Position numbers and translations under genes: made by a program
Assembly: GCF_027744825.2 (NCBI RefSeq)
Contig: NC_071338.1
Span: forward strand, 28,333,501 to 28,397,500
Direction: 5' to 3'
Origin: Synchiropus splendidus
Taxonomy: Eukaryota; Chordata; Actinopteri; Syngnathiformes; Callionymidae
DNA length: 64,000 bases
In this document: positions 39,460 to 54,400 of the stretch, piece by piece
Numbering within the stretch: the first letter of the stretch is position 1
How the letters are laid out: each line of letters begins with the position of its first letter
The notes under the pieces: model-generated
The model's input: the letters and a program-made list of their open reading frames with translations, nothing else
Database searches by the model: none
Told to the model about the DNA's origin: nothing

Positions 39460-42400
39460 TCACCTGGGGGGGTAGCCCTTGTAGTGGCCAGTGCCTCTGG
39501 GCCAGTGCGCCTGGGGCAGCGTCAAGCATTTCCTGAAGTGCTCCAGCTCCGCCTGGAGCTTCTCTCTCTCCGCTGCCAGTTTCTGTCTCTGCGACATCAG
39601 CTCCTGCACGAGGGACAAGGACGAGGTTAAACAGGAAGTCCAAAACATTATGACCACCTGCTGACAATTTCGGTTATACCCACGTCATCAACGTGTCAGA
39701 ATATTACCGTAAAGTCCGGACTTTAGAGGACAGCAGAGGTGCTGTCTGCGCCGTAGAAAGGTCAGTGGTGCTTAAAACGCATGAGGATCACTTCTAAACT
39801 AGTTTTGAGAACAGGATCCAGAATGGAGACTGACTCATGAAACAAACTCTGCAATGTTCTGAACCTGAATCATGAACTCCTCACATCTTTTATTGACATT
39901 AAAGTGCTCAAAACGTTCTGTTTTCACCCGTGTGTCCAAAGTTCCAACACCACAGCCGGTCTCTCAGCTGCTGCTCCTCCGAGAGAACGGCTCTGTGGGC
40001 GGAGCTCCTGAAACGTGGGCGAAAACAGCGCATTTTGGGCACTTTAAGGTCAATATTGATTGGTTTGATGTGACCTCAATATTAGTGTGGCTCAATATTT
40101 AGCAGCATGACGCTCCTTAGCCTGAAGAAAATACATATATTAGCCGCGTCAATGTTTAAGCCACAGAGACCATGAGAAAAAAGTAGCGGCCTATAGTCTA
40201 TAGTACTGGAAATGACGGTAGTTTGTAAGGCGTTCTCACTTCCAATTCCTTCCCTTCTGTTTCCAAAATCACATTTTGCCTCTTCCACATCAAAACAGAT
40301 CTTTTCCTATGCTTTCAGTAAAAATGGAGTAAAATGACGTAGTACACATGGAGGGCCTGCACTTGAAACAACACATTGAGCGTCTGTTTTCAGATTGCAT
40401 AGATGTATCAAAACGTTTTGTTACAAAGTTAAACTAAACTAAAAGATGGCAGCAATTGCAGTCTTCATCTGTGCAGTTGCTTCAGTGCTGACCACGACAG
40501 GTGAAAGTTTCACACATAAAAACTCAAAAGTGTGTATTATTTTCAACAACTATTTGCTGAAATTGTTCTTATTTCCACTACAGATTTGTTAAAATATAAA
40601 AGATGATTCCTCTAAATTTCGAATTCCTTAAAATACATGGAGCTATATTTTTTCAGGGAAAATTGAAGAAAAAAATATTGAAATGTATATCCTTTTTGAA
40701 AATTTTCATTCCAAAGCAGAACTCGAAAACCGCTGTTTCAGGTGGTGTGGCTGCCCGAGTTGGGCTTAAATGTTTGCGATTGAACCCGTCTTACCCCCAT
40801 GTTGTGTGACAGCTGCTCCGCGGTCAAACTGAGGTTGTAGTTTTGAGCTTCTAGTCTTCGACATTGACTCTGCAACACTTGTCGCTCCAAACTTTGCTCT
40901 GCAGTGGACAAATAAACACGGTCAACGCTAAATACCACCATCTAGTGGCGAAGAACAATAACTACAACTTTGTACGCGACGCAGCTCACCTTCCACAAAT
41001 TCCTGATAAGCTTCAAATATTGATTCGATCCCCTGCCACTTGGAACTGGGGGTCTCCTCTTCCTCATCCTCCTCTTCGTCTTCGTCCCCATCTGGACCCG
41101 ACAGGTCGTCCCTCGTCCCTGAGGCTTCCCGGTGTGGCGGAACAGGGAAGTGCTGCCCGTTGGGCTGAGGATGTGTGTGTGTGAGTGGAGCAGGGAAAGT
41201 GTGTGTGTTCAACTGGGACTGGGAGTGTGGCGGCCTCCCGGGGGCGCTCTGGAGCTCTGGAATGTTGTAGTGGACAGAGGACTCCTGTGGAGTCTCCGAC
41301 ATGCCCGAGGCTCCACCTGAAGAGAAAGACAAGTCTGAGTTGAAGTGCAGCTGAACTGGCTGTGCAATGGCTCTTTTAGTTTAATAATAATACTGACAAC
41401 AACATTGTATTATAGCCTGGAATTCCTTATAATGTGTATACACAGTATATATTGTAGCTCTTAGTGTATATTAAGATGTTTATCATTTATTTTACATGTT
41501 TTTTGAGGAACACTGCATTCTCTATTTCTTTATTCCTTTTTTATTTGGAGTGGGAGTTGCAACGAAAAGCCATTTCCCCATGATAAACAAAGTAATTCTG
41601 AGACCTTTGTGTTTCTGCAGAGCCTTCTGGGTGGACTGCAGCACAGACTCGTGGAACTGCTGGGCGAATTCCTCCGGGGTGAAACTGTCCCAAGCTTTGG
41701 TGCGTCCGTTCACGCTGTGAGGACCCTCTTTAGCCGGTAGAGGGAGCGGGGGCCGCAAGCTGTTCAGCAGGCTGGAGCTCCTCTTGGAGACGTGTCCCTC
41801 ACCGGGCCCCCGGGCCTTGTCTGGGTGGACAGCTGGTGATGGGGGTTCCTTTGGTCTTAATGTCTCCCCGAGGGGTTTGTGATGGCCAATGGGGGACGAC
41901 GAGCGGCGTGAGGAGGGGCTCTGTGGTCTGACACCGGGGTGATCTTCGGTTTCGGAGGGAGGCTGGGATAACGCTGAATCTGCAACGATTGGGGCGCGTG
42001 AGTCAGGTGGAGGTCAAAGTTGCCAAACAGAGAATGTTTTAATGTGCCGTCACTTGACGTTACATGTGAGAGCGCCGTGGCGGCGAGCGACAATGTATGG
42101 TTGAGTCCATTAACATATTTCTCACCAGTGATCTGCGCCGGAGGGGTTTTACACAGCGGATGAGGGGCATGTCTGATGGTATCCAAGGTTACGCTCTTCT
42201 CTTTGATGGCCTGCAGCAGCTCCACCACCCGCTCATTATCTATAAATAAATGAGAAGCAGATTCAGAGGCGAGGGAGAAGAAACACCCCCACCTGCTGGC
42301 AGCTAACGGTACTTGATATAGATGGAGAGTCGGCTAGATAGATAGTGGGTGGATGGATGGATAGATGATAGACGGCTGGAAGGAAGGAAGGAAGGATGGA

Positions 42401-45400
42401 TGGATGATGAATGGATAGTTCATAGCTAGTTCATAGATAGACGATAGATGGATGATGGATGGATGGATGGATGATAGTTCATAGATAGTTGGATGGATAG
42501 ATGGATGGATGGATAGTTCATAGATTTTTAGATGGATGGATGGACAGATGGATGGATGGATGGAGAGATAGATAGATAGATTCATCTCTGTGCAGGTCGT
42601 ACCTCTCCGCTGCTGCAGACTGACGTGTGACAGCCTGAAAGTGGTGAGGAAGCGCTTCTTGTCCTCCAGCTCGGGCGCTCGGTCCATCTCTTCAGGAGTA
42701 AAGCGGGTGCTCAGTTGAGGAGGGGGAGGTGTGCGTTTGGATTGGGAGGAAGACGGCGACGGGCTGCGCTCTCGCAGCAGCCTCCTCCGCTTCCTTCTCT
42801 TCTGCTGCACCAGCTCATCCCGTCGACTGACAGTGGTCAAGCCAAACATACCCAGGAAGTCCAGTTTCTGCCCCGACAGGTGAGAGAGAGGGAGTGTGAA
42901 GCTGCAGCTTACTGAAGCCGGCCGTTTGTCTGTGTGCAGGTGTTACCTCGGTGGACTCGTCCAGCTTGAGGGGCGGCTGCTCTGCCACTCTCCTGAGATG
43001 TGCCCGCACTTCTTCCTCGTCGCTTTCATCATACGAGTCGTCCAGCTCGTAGTAGTAACCTGCAGACAGAAGTGAAGGTTGAAAGTGACGGTAGCGCCAC
43101 CTACAGGACACAGAGACTTACCTTTCTCCCGGGCCTCCCGCTTCCTCTTCTCCTCCAGGTCCAGCTTGCTGACCGGCCTTCGGTGCTGCTGTAGGACTTC
43201 GTCATAGATCAAGGTCGTGTCTGGAGCCGTTCCCAGTGAGGCCACCTGTCCCATCCCCGACCCCAGAACGACCCCGCCCCCTTGTGCGTGCCGGCTGTGG
43301 CTCTTCAGTCCCGAGTTGCTCTTCATGGCGCCGTCCAGCTCGTACTGGCTGCTAAGAGACAGTGACGACCTGTGCTGGTTGAAGAAGGAGTGAGTGGACT
43401 TCTCCAGGTCAGCCAGGAACGTGCTGGATTCGGAGATGCCCGCAGGTCCTCTCTGCTGGGGGAACTTCTCCAACAGGGCCCCCTCCCTCCTCCTGAGCCC
43501 ATCCTCGAACTTGGAGGGGCCCATGGCCAGCCGACTCAGCTCGTAGTGTCCCATCCCTGAGGGCTCGTGGTTGCGCTTGGACTCGGAGGTGGTTTCGATG
43601 AGGGACGCAGGGTTCCAGAGGGTGGTGGGCGGAGGCGGGTGGTGGTGATCGCGTTGTGGCTGCTGAGGTTTCGGGGAAATGAGTGGGGGCGGGGCCCCCA
43701 GGTGAGGATGGACGTCACGACTGCCTGGATCATGATGGTTTTGCCTGAGGAGAACAGAAGACAAGAGGAAAAGGTTGAGGACAAAAGTGAGCCACCGGAA
43801 ATCAGTGAGCTTTTCAGGCCAGACAAGCAGAGATGAAAAAAAGGATGGTTCTATTCCTGGGAACTTCAACATATAAGTCCAGCAACAGTACTGTTAGTGA
43901 CTTACTGTAGAGAGGGAAGTAGGTCAATTGATTATTAGACAGAGATTATGGGATTAACAACATGCATACACAGTGAGAAATAATGGATTTAGACTGACGC
44001 TGGTCAAAGGTCATCCCAGCTTCTTTACACGACTGGGTAGTAATTCAACCTTGAAATTCACCACCCGCTTCCTGCTTTCATGGTTAAAATGAACAGTTGG
44101 CAATAGGAATGCTCCGATCGATTGAGCGGTCACCGATCGTGACCGCAATAACCAATCACGTGTAACAGCTGGCGCTCTGATCAAGCCCTCCTGGTTGTGA
44201 CGCGTCCACACCCCCCTACTAAGCATCAGCATGTCTGCCGTGGAGGTTCTTTCAATCTGTCAGGTCAAGTTTGCATCCTGCAGCACATGCACGGGAAAAT
44301 GCTGCGCAGGGAAGCGCCTTCAAAATAAACACGCACAGAGTTTTCTGGGCTCATGAAAGTGAGACCGCTGGTTCCTTAGCTCAGCAACACCGACTGCCGT
44401 GCTCTCTGTCTCGGATGTAAATATTTCACGGACACAGCAAAGTGTCAAGAGATTCACCAAACTGTGACGTCTCACATCCAATTAAATGTTTTTCAGTCGT
44501 CCTTTTGACAGAACAGTTGCTGCATTCTGCAAGTTTTTTTCTATTTTTGCCTTCTTGAAGAGGTACATAAAAATGTTTTCATATCATGTACACAGAAGCG
44601 CTCATCATTTTGTCAATCCATGTGATCGGTGGCGATTGGCAGCAAAAACCCTGATCGGAGCCTCCCTAGTTGACAATTCTGACAGTCAACCCCACCACAG
44701 CACCATATCTTCAACTGGTTCCAGCTTACAACACGGAGCGTCATTCAGCAGCCAAAAGACCTCGGCCTCATATTTGCCATGTCTGTGTTGTAGCGAGTCC
44801 ATTTGCGTTTTATCTACAATCTGCAGGCCTGGAGAGGTGATGACAGAGCTGCCGGAGCAGACGCGTGTATCTCTGCCATCCCACAGTTCAGCTCTACCCC
44901 AACCTCCGCTCCTGAATCACACATGACACAAACTCGGTCACAAAGGAGGCTAAGTCAGCGACTTATGCTGTGCAAGGTTGAGAGGATTAGCAGGGTATTA
45001 GCTGGTGTGTATCTCAGTCATCCCGCCCGCCGCCTGCCTCCTCCAACAGAAAATAGCAGTCGTCAGGAGGACTTTGTTTCGGGACTTCGACGTCATAGCT
45101 GGGTGTTGACCCCGTCTAACAAGTAGTCCTGTCTCTGAGACCAAAGTCAACAGCTCAGCTGCTGTCAAGACTTCTAAATAAAGACGGTCTTCATCAAGCA
45201 CCGACTGGGACTGGGTGCTAGAGAAGTGAGGCCATGTTGCAACAAATACATTTCATTACGGGAATAAAATGACATTTTCAAATGTGTGGAACCAGGTGCA
45301 ACTCATCGGGTAAACACAGAATAAATAAATGAATCCAGACAGAAAACATTATGACCACCTCCACTGAGATACGATTCTTCCTCCTACAAGCTGTGGAGCA

Positions 45401-48400
45401 CCGTTTCCCTCTGAAGCTTCCTATCAGGACCAGAAGTAACTTCTAGATCTTGCTGGCAGGTCAAGTCTCAAGACCTTTCCTCCTAGCAGTGGCCCACTAA
45501 AGGCGCCAGAAAATGAAAGCCAGGAACAGATTGAAGTTGTCAGAAAGAAACCTTACCTGTTGGAGTCCGTCCTGTGATCGGGCACGTCAGAGCTCCGTCC
45601 TAAATCCAGGTGCTGCTCCAGAACCTGCTGGCGGAATTCCGACACCTGGTACTGACGGTCTTCTTTCTCTTGACGCAGCTTCCTTTGCCGTGCCAACCAT
45701 CTCTCCTCCTCGTTGGCCCTCTGAGCCAACAGCGACGACGGGAGACCGGCGCCAACAGTGCTGGGTCCCATGTAAAGGCCGTGGCCCGAGATCAGACCCG
45801 GGATCGCGTGGTGCGATTGTACAATGGCGGAGTGGTGTCCGGGTGGGACAGGTTTGGGAGCAGGGAGGGCGGGCTCTTTGGTCTTATCTGTGGAAGAGAC
45901 GTCAGTGTTGACGGTGCAACGCTAGCACATGCTTTGGAGGCTGCGGAGGAGGAACCTACCAGCCCGGTTTGGTGTGAGTCTCTCAGGCTTGTTCCGGTCC
46001 TCCTGACCCCTCATGGCATGGAGCTCAGCCAGATAGAGGCTCTCCATGGCCTTGGATGCCTGCAACTCTTTCTCCCTCTGAGCTCGCTCCTTCTGCCTCT
46101 CCAGCTCCTTCTCTCTTTCTCTCTCCTTCTCCCGTTCTCTCTCCCGTTCTCTTTCCCGCTCTCGCTCCCTCTCAAGCTCCCTCTCGCGCTCTCTTTCTCT
46201 CTCTCGTTCACGCTCCCTTTCTTTTTCTCTCTCAGCCTCGCGCTCCCTTTCCTTTTCCCGCTCCCGTTCTCGCTCTCGCTCCCTCTCACGCTGCCGCAGC
46301 TCATCCTCCAGCTGGAGCCTGGGAACGGCAAAAGAAAACATCAGAAAACAAGAGACACACAGAGATTTAGCTTTGAAATAAAAATGCGTGTTACCTTTCA
46401 GACTGCAGAGCGGACAAAGACGGGTGCGTGAAGTCGCCAGGAAAGCGGACACCTGGTAGGTGCATGTGGACTGCAGAGGGGTGAATGGGAGGTAAAGCTC
46501 CCCCTCCTGGCAGCGGATAGAAAGGTGACCTCATGGCAGAGAGGCAGAACGGATCATCCATCCTGCAGGATGAGGACAAAAGAGAGAGAAACAAGGTTAG
46601 CCTTCTGTGACATTACGTGATTTCATTTTTTGAACTGCTCCTTCACTGCACGAAAATATGATTGTGGTTGTAGTTTGTGACATCCACTACTCATTAAATC
46701 CATTTCACTACCCCACGTGATGGATGCAGTCGTCTTCTGATCTCACTGGGCCCACAGACTCAGGGGCAGGAGGACCGTCTGAGCCAGGACGCCTTTTAAA
46801 TACCAACAGGCTGCAGTCAAACGGAGACCTACTGCGAAAACTGCGCGGTTCATTTAGGAGCCTTCTTTTTTTGGAAACTTTTTTGGAAGAAGATTTGTCT
46901 CATGGGAGGCTGAATGGTTCAGCTGAGCTGGATACAGTCTTACTGTGAGGTTTGAAGTCCATAATTTTATGATGGCTACACTGAAATGCAACTTGAAATG
47001 GCATCATCACGAATCATAACCGCCAAATCAGGTGACAAATCAAACACAGTGGTGTTTTGAAATCGCTGCCAATGTTCACAGGCAGTGAGTCTCTCCTCCA
47101 CCAACACAGAAACGTCGCTTAATGTGTCACATCGTTGCATTGCACACCTTTCTAAAACGACTTGAATCGGATCAGTGTGTGAATTTTATGTCGGACTCGT
47201 ACCTGTACGGCGTGAAGGACGGGTGCGGCAGATAGCTGGGATGGTAGTACGCCGCGGCTGCTGCAGCTGCTGTGGCCGGATCAAGGCCCAGCGGCAAGGA
47301 GGGCATCCGCAGGGCATCCTCGGTCGTGGCGTAAGGCCTGAACCCACGGAGGTACTCTTCTGGCACGTGGCCCGGCGGGACAGCGCCCGGCAACTGTCTG
47401 GAGAGACTGATGGAGGAAAGGTCAGCATAACAGCACTATAAACACAGTCACCACAAGGAGATTTGAACCAACAACCTTGCCCACCATGCACATCGTTCAT
47501 AATATCACAAGCATATCAGCACATCATCTTTTTATCTTCTAGAAAGCCTCAGTCGACACTGACAGCAGGAAAAGTGTCTGCATAAGTGCATTTTATGAAT
47601 CACATGAAACATATGCCCGTAGGAGTTTTGGCTCGGGCATCAGATCAAACACAGAGTTTCCACTTGAATAAAAAGACTCACTTGAGATGCTGGAATCGTG
47701 AATCCTGCATGACAGCACTGGGGGCGAGACCGAAGGCATAGGGGTTTCCCAGGAGATGAGCAGGGACAGAGGGGCCACCCTTCTCCTGTGGGAGGGTCCC
47801 CTCTCCACCCAGACGTTCCCTGCTGGCCCCTCGAGGCCCTGAGTCAGCCTGGAGAGATGGAGAGAGAGAGAGAGTCTCAGTCATTGTTCAGGAGAACCTG
47901 TGACCGTCACGCCTGTCACTGTGCATGGAAGCTTCTCTGAGCTGGAGGAGACCGGAGAGAAAAAAAAGAGGCCTGTTTATGTTTCTTCTGCTTCCCTCAC
48001 TCGCACCCAAAACCTCAGGCGCTTTAATGCGCTTTCTCACACATTCCGACGGCTGCATGGACGCAACACCGTCGTCTCTCGGGAGTTAGAGATGCACAAA
48101 GACTGCAGTCACATATTCCCAGTTTTCATTTGCAGGGCAAGATCTCCCTCTTGTCCTGGATGAAGAGATTATAGAAGGCAACAATGAAGCTTCTGGACCA
48201 GACTTGAGCTCAGAGAGTTCTCATTCGCATGACCGTTGCACCTGGAAGATGATAAATTTGTAACCTTAAAATCCAAGATAACTTATTCAGCAACCACCTC
48301 AAAACCACACCCTCTTCTTTTGGGTGGTATTTCCACAATTATTTTATCATTTCAACAATGATATTTATTTACAGACACAGGTGCTAAAGTACATTTTTAC

Positions 48401-51400
48401 AGTTCTCATTATTAAATGATGCTGTTGTTTCCCATTTTGACAGCAAATTTTTGCAACACAAGAAGCACTTTTCGCTAGCTACTATTGTTAAACATTTTAC
48501 AGATTCACTCATGCTGCAGAGCCCCAGTTTTTTCAGGGTTCACGGCTGCACTGCCTTCTAATTACATTGTAATTAAATATGCTTAACACCAGCAGAGCCC
48601 CCACCACTTGCACCATAGTGTGAAGCCATTTCTTGGATCCTGGATGAGTGTGTGCGCGCAAACAAGTTGCACATTGTAAAAGCTAGAGGGAAGTCCATAA
48701 AGCAAGATCCTTCTACCTCCATTCCAGTCCACGCCTCATCTCTCTCACCTCCTGCTCTCCCTCTGGCAACGTGCCCGCTCTCACTTATTCACTCCCAGAA
48801 GACACACACACACACACACATATATATATGTGCACACACAGAGCACACCGTCTCAGAACAACTTCCTACTGTGGGAGTGCGAGAACATTTTGATATCCGT
48901 CTGCCAGCAGATGCAGTGGCGGAACAGAGAAACTTGCCGAGTTATGCAAGGAATTGTTTAAATGAGGATGGCAGAAAAAGCAGCAGGGAGAAGTCAGTTC
49001 TGGGTCCAGTGAATTAACCTCAGGCTCCCTGGGACTTGAGAGAGACCTTTCAGCAGTGGCGGCAGCTTCTGCTCCTTCAGATAAACAACACTGCTAATAA
49101 AACAAATCCCATTTTACCGAGCCATTACCTCCCGCTCCGCTGCCGATGACCCGAGCCGACACCGATTCCCTCACATCTTTTCCAAAATAATGTTTAGACT
49201 CCATACAACCGTTTGGTGTTATTGGACTCCCACCCCTACAGACGAGCTTCGGAGTTTAATTTTACCGTTTTCTCTAGTTGTTTGTGACGCTTCAGTTCAC
49301 AGTGAGTGGCTCCATTCTCTCAAACCTCCTGCCCTCATTACAGCCCACCTCTTCTCCCATTTACTCCCCAGCTTTACGAGCAGAGGGAGACCAGGGCAGC
49401 CCCTTCCCATCAGCAGCCATCCGGCACAGAGGAAGTTGACATGCCTTTTACTTTTAAAATACTTCTGATATAACCCCTTTAAAAATAATCTTGTATATAG
49501 GTTTCTTACAAATAATATACACAGCTAGCTGTCAATTATTTCTTTGTATAATTTAACTGACAGTGCACTTGTTTGCCAGCCGTATAAATAATCCTACTTC
49601 TGAACATTTTTTATGCATTTTTTTGCATTAGTATGAGATAGTTAAAACAGAAGAAAGAATATAGCCTCTATAAGTTTAGATCACCTCATTTAGTTTGTTT
49701 TTGCCATAATAACGCATCTTAAATTCATTACTATCGTGACCTTTCTCATCGGTTTTTCAAAATAACTTGCTCATTTTTTAAATAATTATTTTATTTTGTT
49801 TCCATATTTTGTCATTACACAAACAAAAAAGAAAACCCTCAGTATTATGGACTGAAAATGTGGTCCCACATTCCAAATTGATGACTTGTTTTCACCTGCG
49901 ATAAGCTCCACCCTCATGCCACATTAAAAAAAAAAAAACTTCATAAATCTTTATTTATTTTTTTTACATCACCAGGAGAGACTATAGAAACCCTTTCACG
50001 GAAGGGAGATCACAAGCAAAATATCCACCATACGCTCAAAGCAACTCGTGCACTCCCACATCCAGTTCTGACCTGTCACCTTGCCCAAAAAACAACTCGC
50101 TCTATTCTCAAAAGGGACACAATAGAACAGCAACATGGCATATACACACCGCCACACACACACACAAGCACTCAGACTCAAAGACTCATCCATTTCCCTC
50201 CATCTTCCCCTGTGAGAGTGGGGGCCTGCTAACCTCCCGAGAGGGTGGGAGACCCCATGCATTGTCGAATGCTCGTTTACGTCTCTCAGATGGAGCCATG
50301 AATCCAAATTGCCAATTAAAAAGCAATTACAGGCAGCAGCGGGAGCAGACTCCATGCAGTCATTAAAGCAAAATGCCAACGCACGAAACCCCTCCCTCCT
50401 TTAGGGGGCGCCCCCCCCCCGACCCCGCAAGACGTAGACAAATCAAAGCTTGCAACACAGACAGACACAGCAACAGGCCAGATGTTCGACAGGGATCAAA
50501 CACTGTTGTCGGCTCTCTCTGAAGATGGTGGAAAATGTTTACAACACAACTTCCACATGGGTGCAGCGCTAACGTAGTGGCCATTGCTGTTGCCATTATT
50601 TATGTGTTTGATACCTCACTGGTATTTATCGTTTACGATGGAACTGCTGTATGCCTTGGTCCCACACATCCTTATGTTTGAGTGACAGAAAAATAGAAAA
50701 ACAAGATGGCGCCAACTTTTATGGCACCAGTAGAAGCTTCACAAACCCCCCCACCACACCAGCTTTTGACCACATCCAGTCCACAGAGCCACCCATATTT
50801 CACCCCCAAGGCCATGACCTTCTTAATCCAGGCTCAAACTTGAACACATATATAAGACTAAAAGCAGACAGCACGAACGGTGGCAGAGATCCAAACTGAA
50901 CCCTCAGCTTACTTCCTGGAGTGTCATCCACTGGTCTGAACAAACGTGGGGGGTTGGGGGTTCTTCTGCCGTCCTGAGAGTGTGACAACGGTTGTTTGCC
51001 ACGACGCAGAGTCAGGGTCATGGGGAGGTCACGAGGAGGGGACAATGGAATGGATGAACCCTCACGTCGCAGAGTTGCTGACCTCCTCGCTCACCCTTCC
51101 CGACAGCGCTTCCTGCTTTCCCCTGAGATCGATTCAAGTGCTCCAGAGAGCTTCCACATGATGCCAAGTGCTGTTCATAACCATGTGCTTGGCCTCCACC
51201 ATTAGCCCTGAGCTGCGATAAGAAGGCTTAAAGCAAGACCATAATCCATAATCCACTCCTTATCAAAGCAAGCAGCACTCGCCGGCTTGCGCTCCAAACC
51301 ACAGGGAAGGTGTTAGGCCGACAGTGCGGCGGACGCACTTGACTGCTGGACATGAGGTTGAGAGGGTTAGGAGGGCAAAGCCTGGGGACTTGGGAGGGGA

Positions 51401-54400
51401 CAGTCCAAGGCCAATAGGGCACAAAAGGAGGGGCTCCGGAGGGGCACAGATGTTAGCTGCCGTTGAGCCTGTCACCCAATGTCCCAGTGGCAGCTGGCAT
51501 TGTTTAACGCATGAAGCTACTTGGTTGGGGGGGGGGGATGAGAGGGCTTGGGCAGACACTCACTGACCCGCCAGCTATGTCAAACGTACATATGTCAAGC
51601 GCACGCTGCAATAGTGAGGGTTAGAGGGCGGTCAGGAAATCCAATAATCCCTCTTCAGAGCCCATCAGTGTGTTTGTGCAAGCTGCCGATCTCAAGAACC
51701 GACTTCACATCACACTCTGGTAGATGCCAACGTCACGGACCGACAGAGATGAGAGCGCTACACGCCAATAATCCTGCCTGATGGCGTGTCTGCTTAGCTT
51801 CGACAGGCAAGTGATCCGTCCTCACCTGGCGTCCCTCTGTCCTCCACAGGCCGTTGCTGGTCTTGGTGGGAGCAATGGTGACTACCGGTGGAGTGTTTGG
51901 CACGCTGTGGCCCACCGGGGGAACCAGGACAGACCCCGGACCAAGTGGACCTCTCTTGGGTGTGCTGACCGGAGAGCTGTGGTTGGTGGCTGGCGAAGAC
52001 ACGGGAGAAGATTCACTGCTGATGGAGGACGCAGCTGCAAGGAGAGCGAGAGAGAATTAGCTCCCAAATAGGACCGCGAGCTTCAGATCAATAAAGACAA
52101 ATATGCCGATAATCGATGGAGCCGTATGAGAGTGCGCTGAGATTTACAGCATTTGATGTACAGGGCGAGATTAAAAGCCTTAACCCTCTCGTGTCTCCTG
52201 ACATGGATCAGGAGGCACACAGCCTTGACGGGAAGGTCGCACCATAAATCAGACCAACTAAAAATACGGCTCAACAACACACATAAATCTCGACTCTGAG
52301 CGGCAAAAAGAAAGTCTACGACAATCAGGGCACACACTGAAACACTTCCCCAACATACATGTCTACTTTAACTCATTTCAGATGTGATATCATCAACAGT
52401 GGAACTCATTTCCTATGCAGATATTAAAAATATTGTAGTATGTAGTGATGTGTTTCTTAATATCTCCACTCTCTTTAAAACATTGTGGCTATTATTTTCT
52501 CACACTCCCTCGTCCACTATAGCTTCCTCTCCCTCTACTTTCAGATCACCGGCTCTGCTGAACGCACGCAGAGCAGTCCGTCTCCTGAAACGCAGTGATC
52601 TGGGTCACAATCATCTCTGTGGGACGCCGTGCTGCCGCAAGGACAGTAGCACTGCGTCCTTGCGCAGGTCGGCTTGCATCTACGTGCTTCAAAGCCGTTT
52701 GTGACGGAAACAAAGCAAAAACCTCATACCGGTTTCAGATCTATACTTACTTCAGTGGTGTTTACCATCGACAACAAATGTCAGTCCTTATTTGACAGAA
52801 TCTGGCTTCCATGACAACAATGAAACAAACCCCACGGGCTGCTGTGGTAAGCATTTTAAGTATGATTTTTAACACCTAAATGTTCTAGAGGAAGGTGTGG
52901 AGGGGAAAGAATGACTCTATGGACTGAATACCAGTGATTATTTCGCATTAAAGTGACGCTATCTTCACACCTCAAAAGGACCACATTAAAGGTTAGTCTA
53001 GAGACGACGTGGGCAAAGTGCGGCCCGGGGACCAAATGCGGCCCTTTAACTGTATTTATGTGGCCCTCCTGGAGTCAGAGTAAAACTATACAACTGACAC
53101 TTTTGTCTTGTGCATTGTTTTTTGTTCATTATGATGCAACTGAAACCTAACTTTCACAGTTGATTTTTTTTTTTCATAATTATTTGTCTTAATTATATGT
53201 GCTTTTCTTTTGACTATTTTAGTAGTATTTCTTGTCCCTTTCAATGCATCATAATTAAAAGTAGATTTTGAAATGTATGAGACACATTGAGAATCTTTAA
53301 ATAGCATGTGGTTTCAATTAAAGAACCAAAGTTTCTGTGCATTTTAGAGTGTAATTTCAAAATCATGCATGATGTCATCACTTGATTTCTATTTTCAAAT
53401 TTCTCCTACTCGCCTTTCTTTGGGTTTGATGGCCCCTGTTAATGGTCACCATATATAACTTGGCCCCGTAGGAAATCCAATTGCTCACCTCTGGTCTAGA
53501 GAGATGAGGTCAACCCATCTCTTAGCATCAATAGGTGAATGAGAAAAGGTGGGTTGGATGCACAAAACCCAGTTATATTTCTGACCACTATAGAGTCTCT
53601 GCATTACAGGAAAGCATTCACCAAATGAGTGGTGTTGTTCCTACAAATCCGATGTTAGGTCAAGTGAAACAAAAGAAGATTAAAAAAAGAGGTGGACTGA
53701 GATATCTTTTAATATTAACAACATAGATTCACAGTCCCATCAGTCGGCGCAGAATTGAAAAGGAAGCCCCAATCACATGTGTGGGTGAAAGCAGCAGTGG
53801 CGACAGGAGCCGTGGGCCAAGATATGTGACGATAAGATAGTGATGATGCATGTGAGGTGAGATGTGAGAATGAAAAATGAAAGGTGATGAGTGGAGATTG
53901 GAGGAAGGAAATAAGTGAGAGTGCGTAAGAAGTGTGAGTTGAGAGTAGAGTAGACTGATAAGGGTGGGAGGGAGGGCGAGGAGGCGGCGGTGGGCGAGGG
54001 GGGGGGCATATCTTGTCTTCACAATGGCAATTAGTGGCTTAATTCTCCCCCCTCACCTCAGAGAGCCATTACTCTCCCCTGCAAGACTAGGCCAATCAAT
54101 AGCAGCCCACTCAGCCTGGGGAATGGAGCTACACTTAATACAGCTCTAGTGTCACAACCTATTCACTCACCACATGCACACACACAGACAGACACACACA
54201 CACGCTGTGTGCATATAGACGACTGCGGGGAACAAATAAGGCGGGAGGGATGGAGGGAGGAGTGCGTGAAAAGATGAGAGGAGGGGGATCACAGTGACTC
54301 TGAACTGCTAAGCAACAGACCTCTTCTCAATCTCCTTCCAACCCCCCCCTCCCCCGGCTTTCTCCTCCTTCTCCATGTTGAGGCAGGGCAGACTAAATAA

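Noticed and set aside
45610..46431. 273-codon plus frame rich in Leu, Ser and Pro
   Set aside because: Antisense of the gse1 Arg/Glu repeat exon; low complexity.
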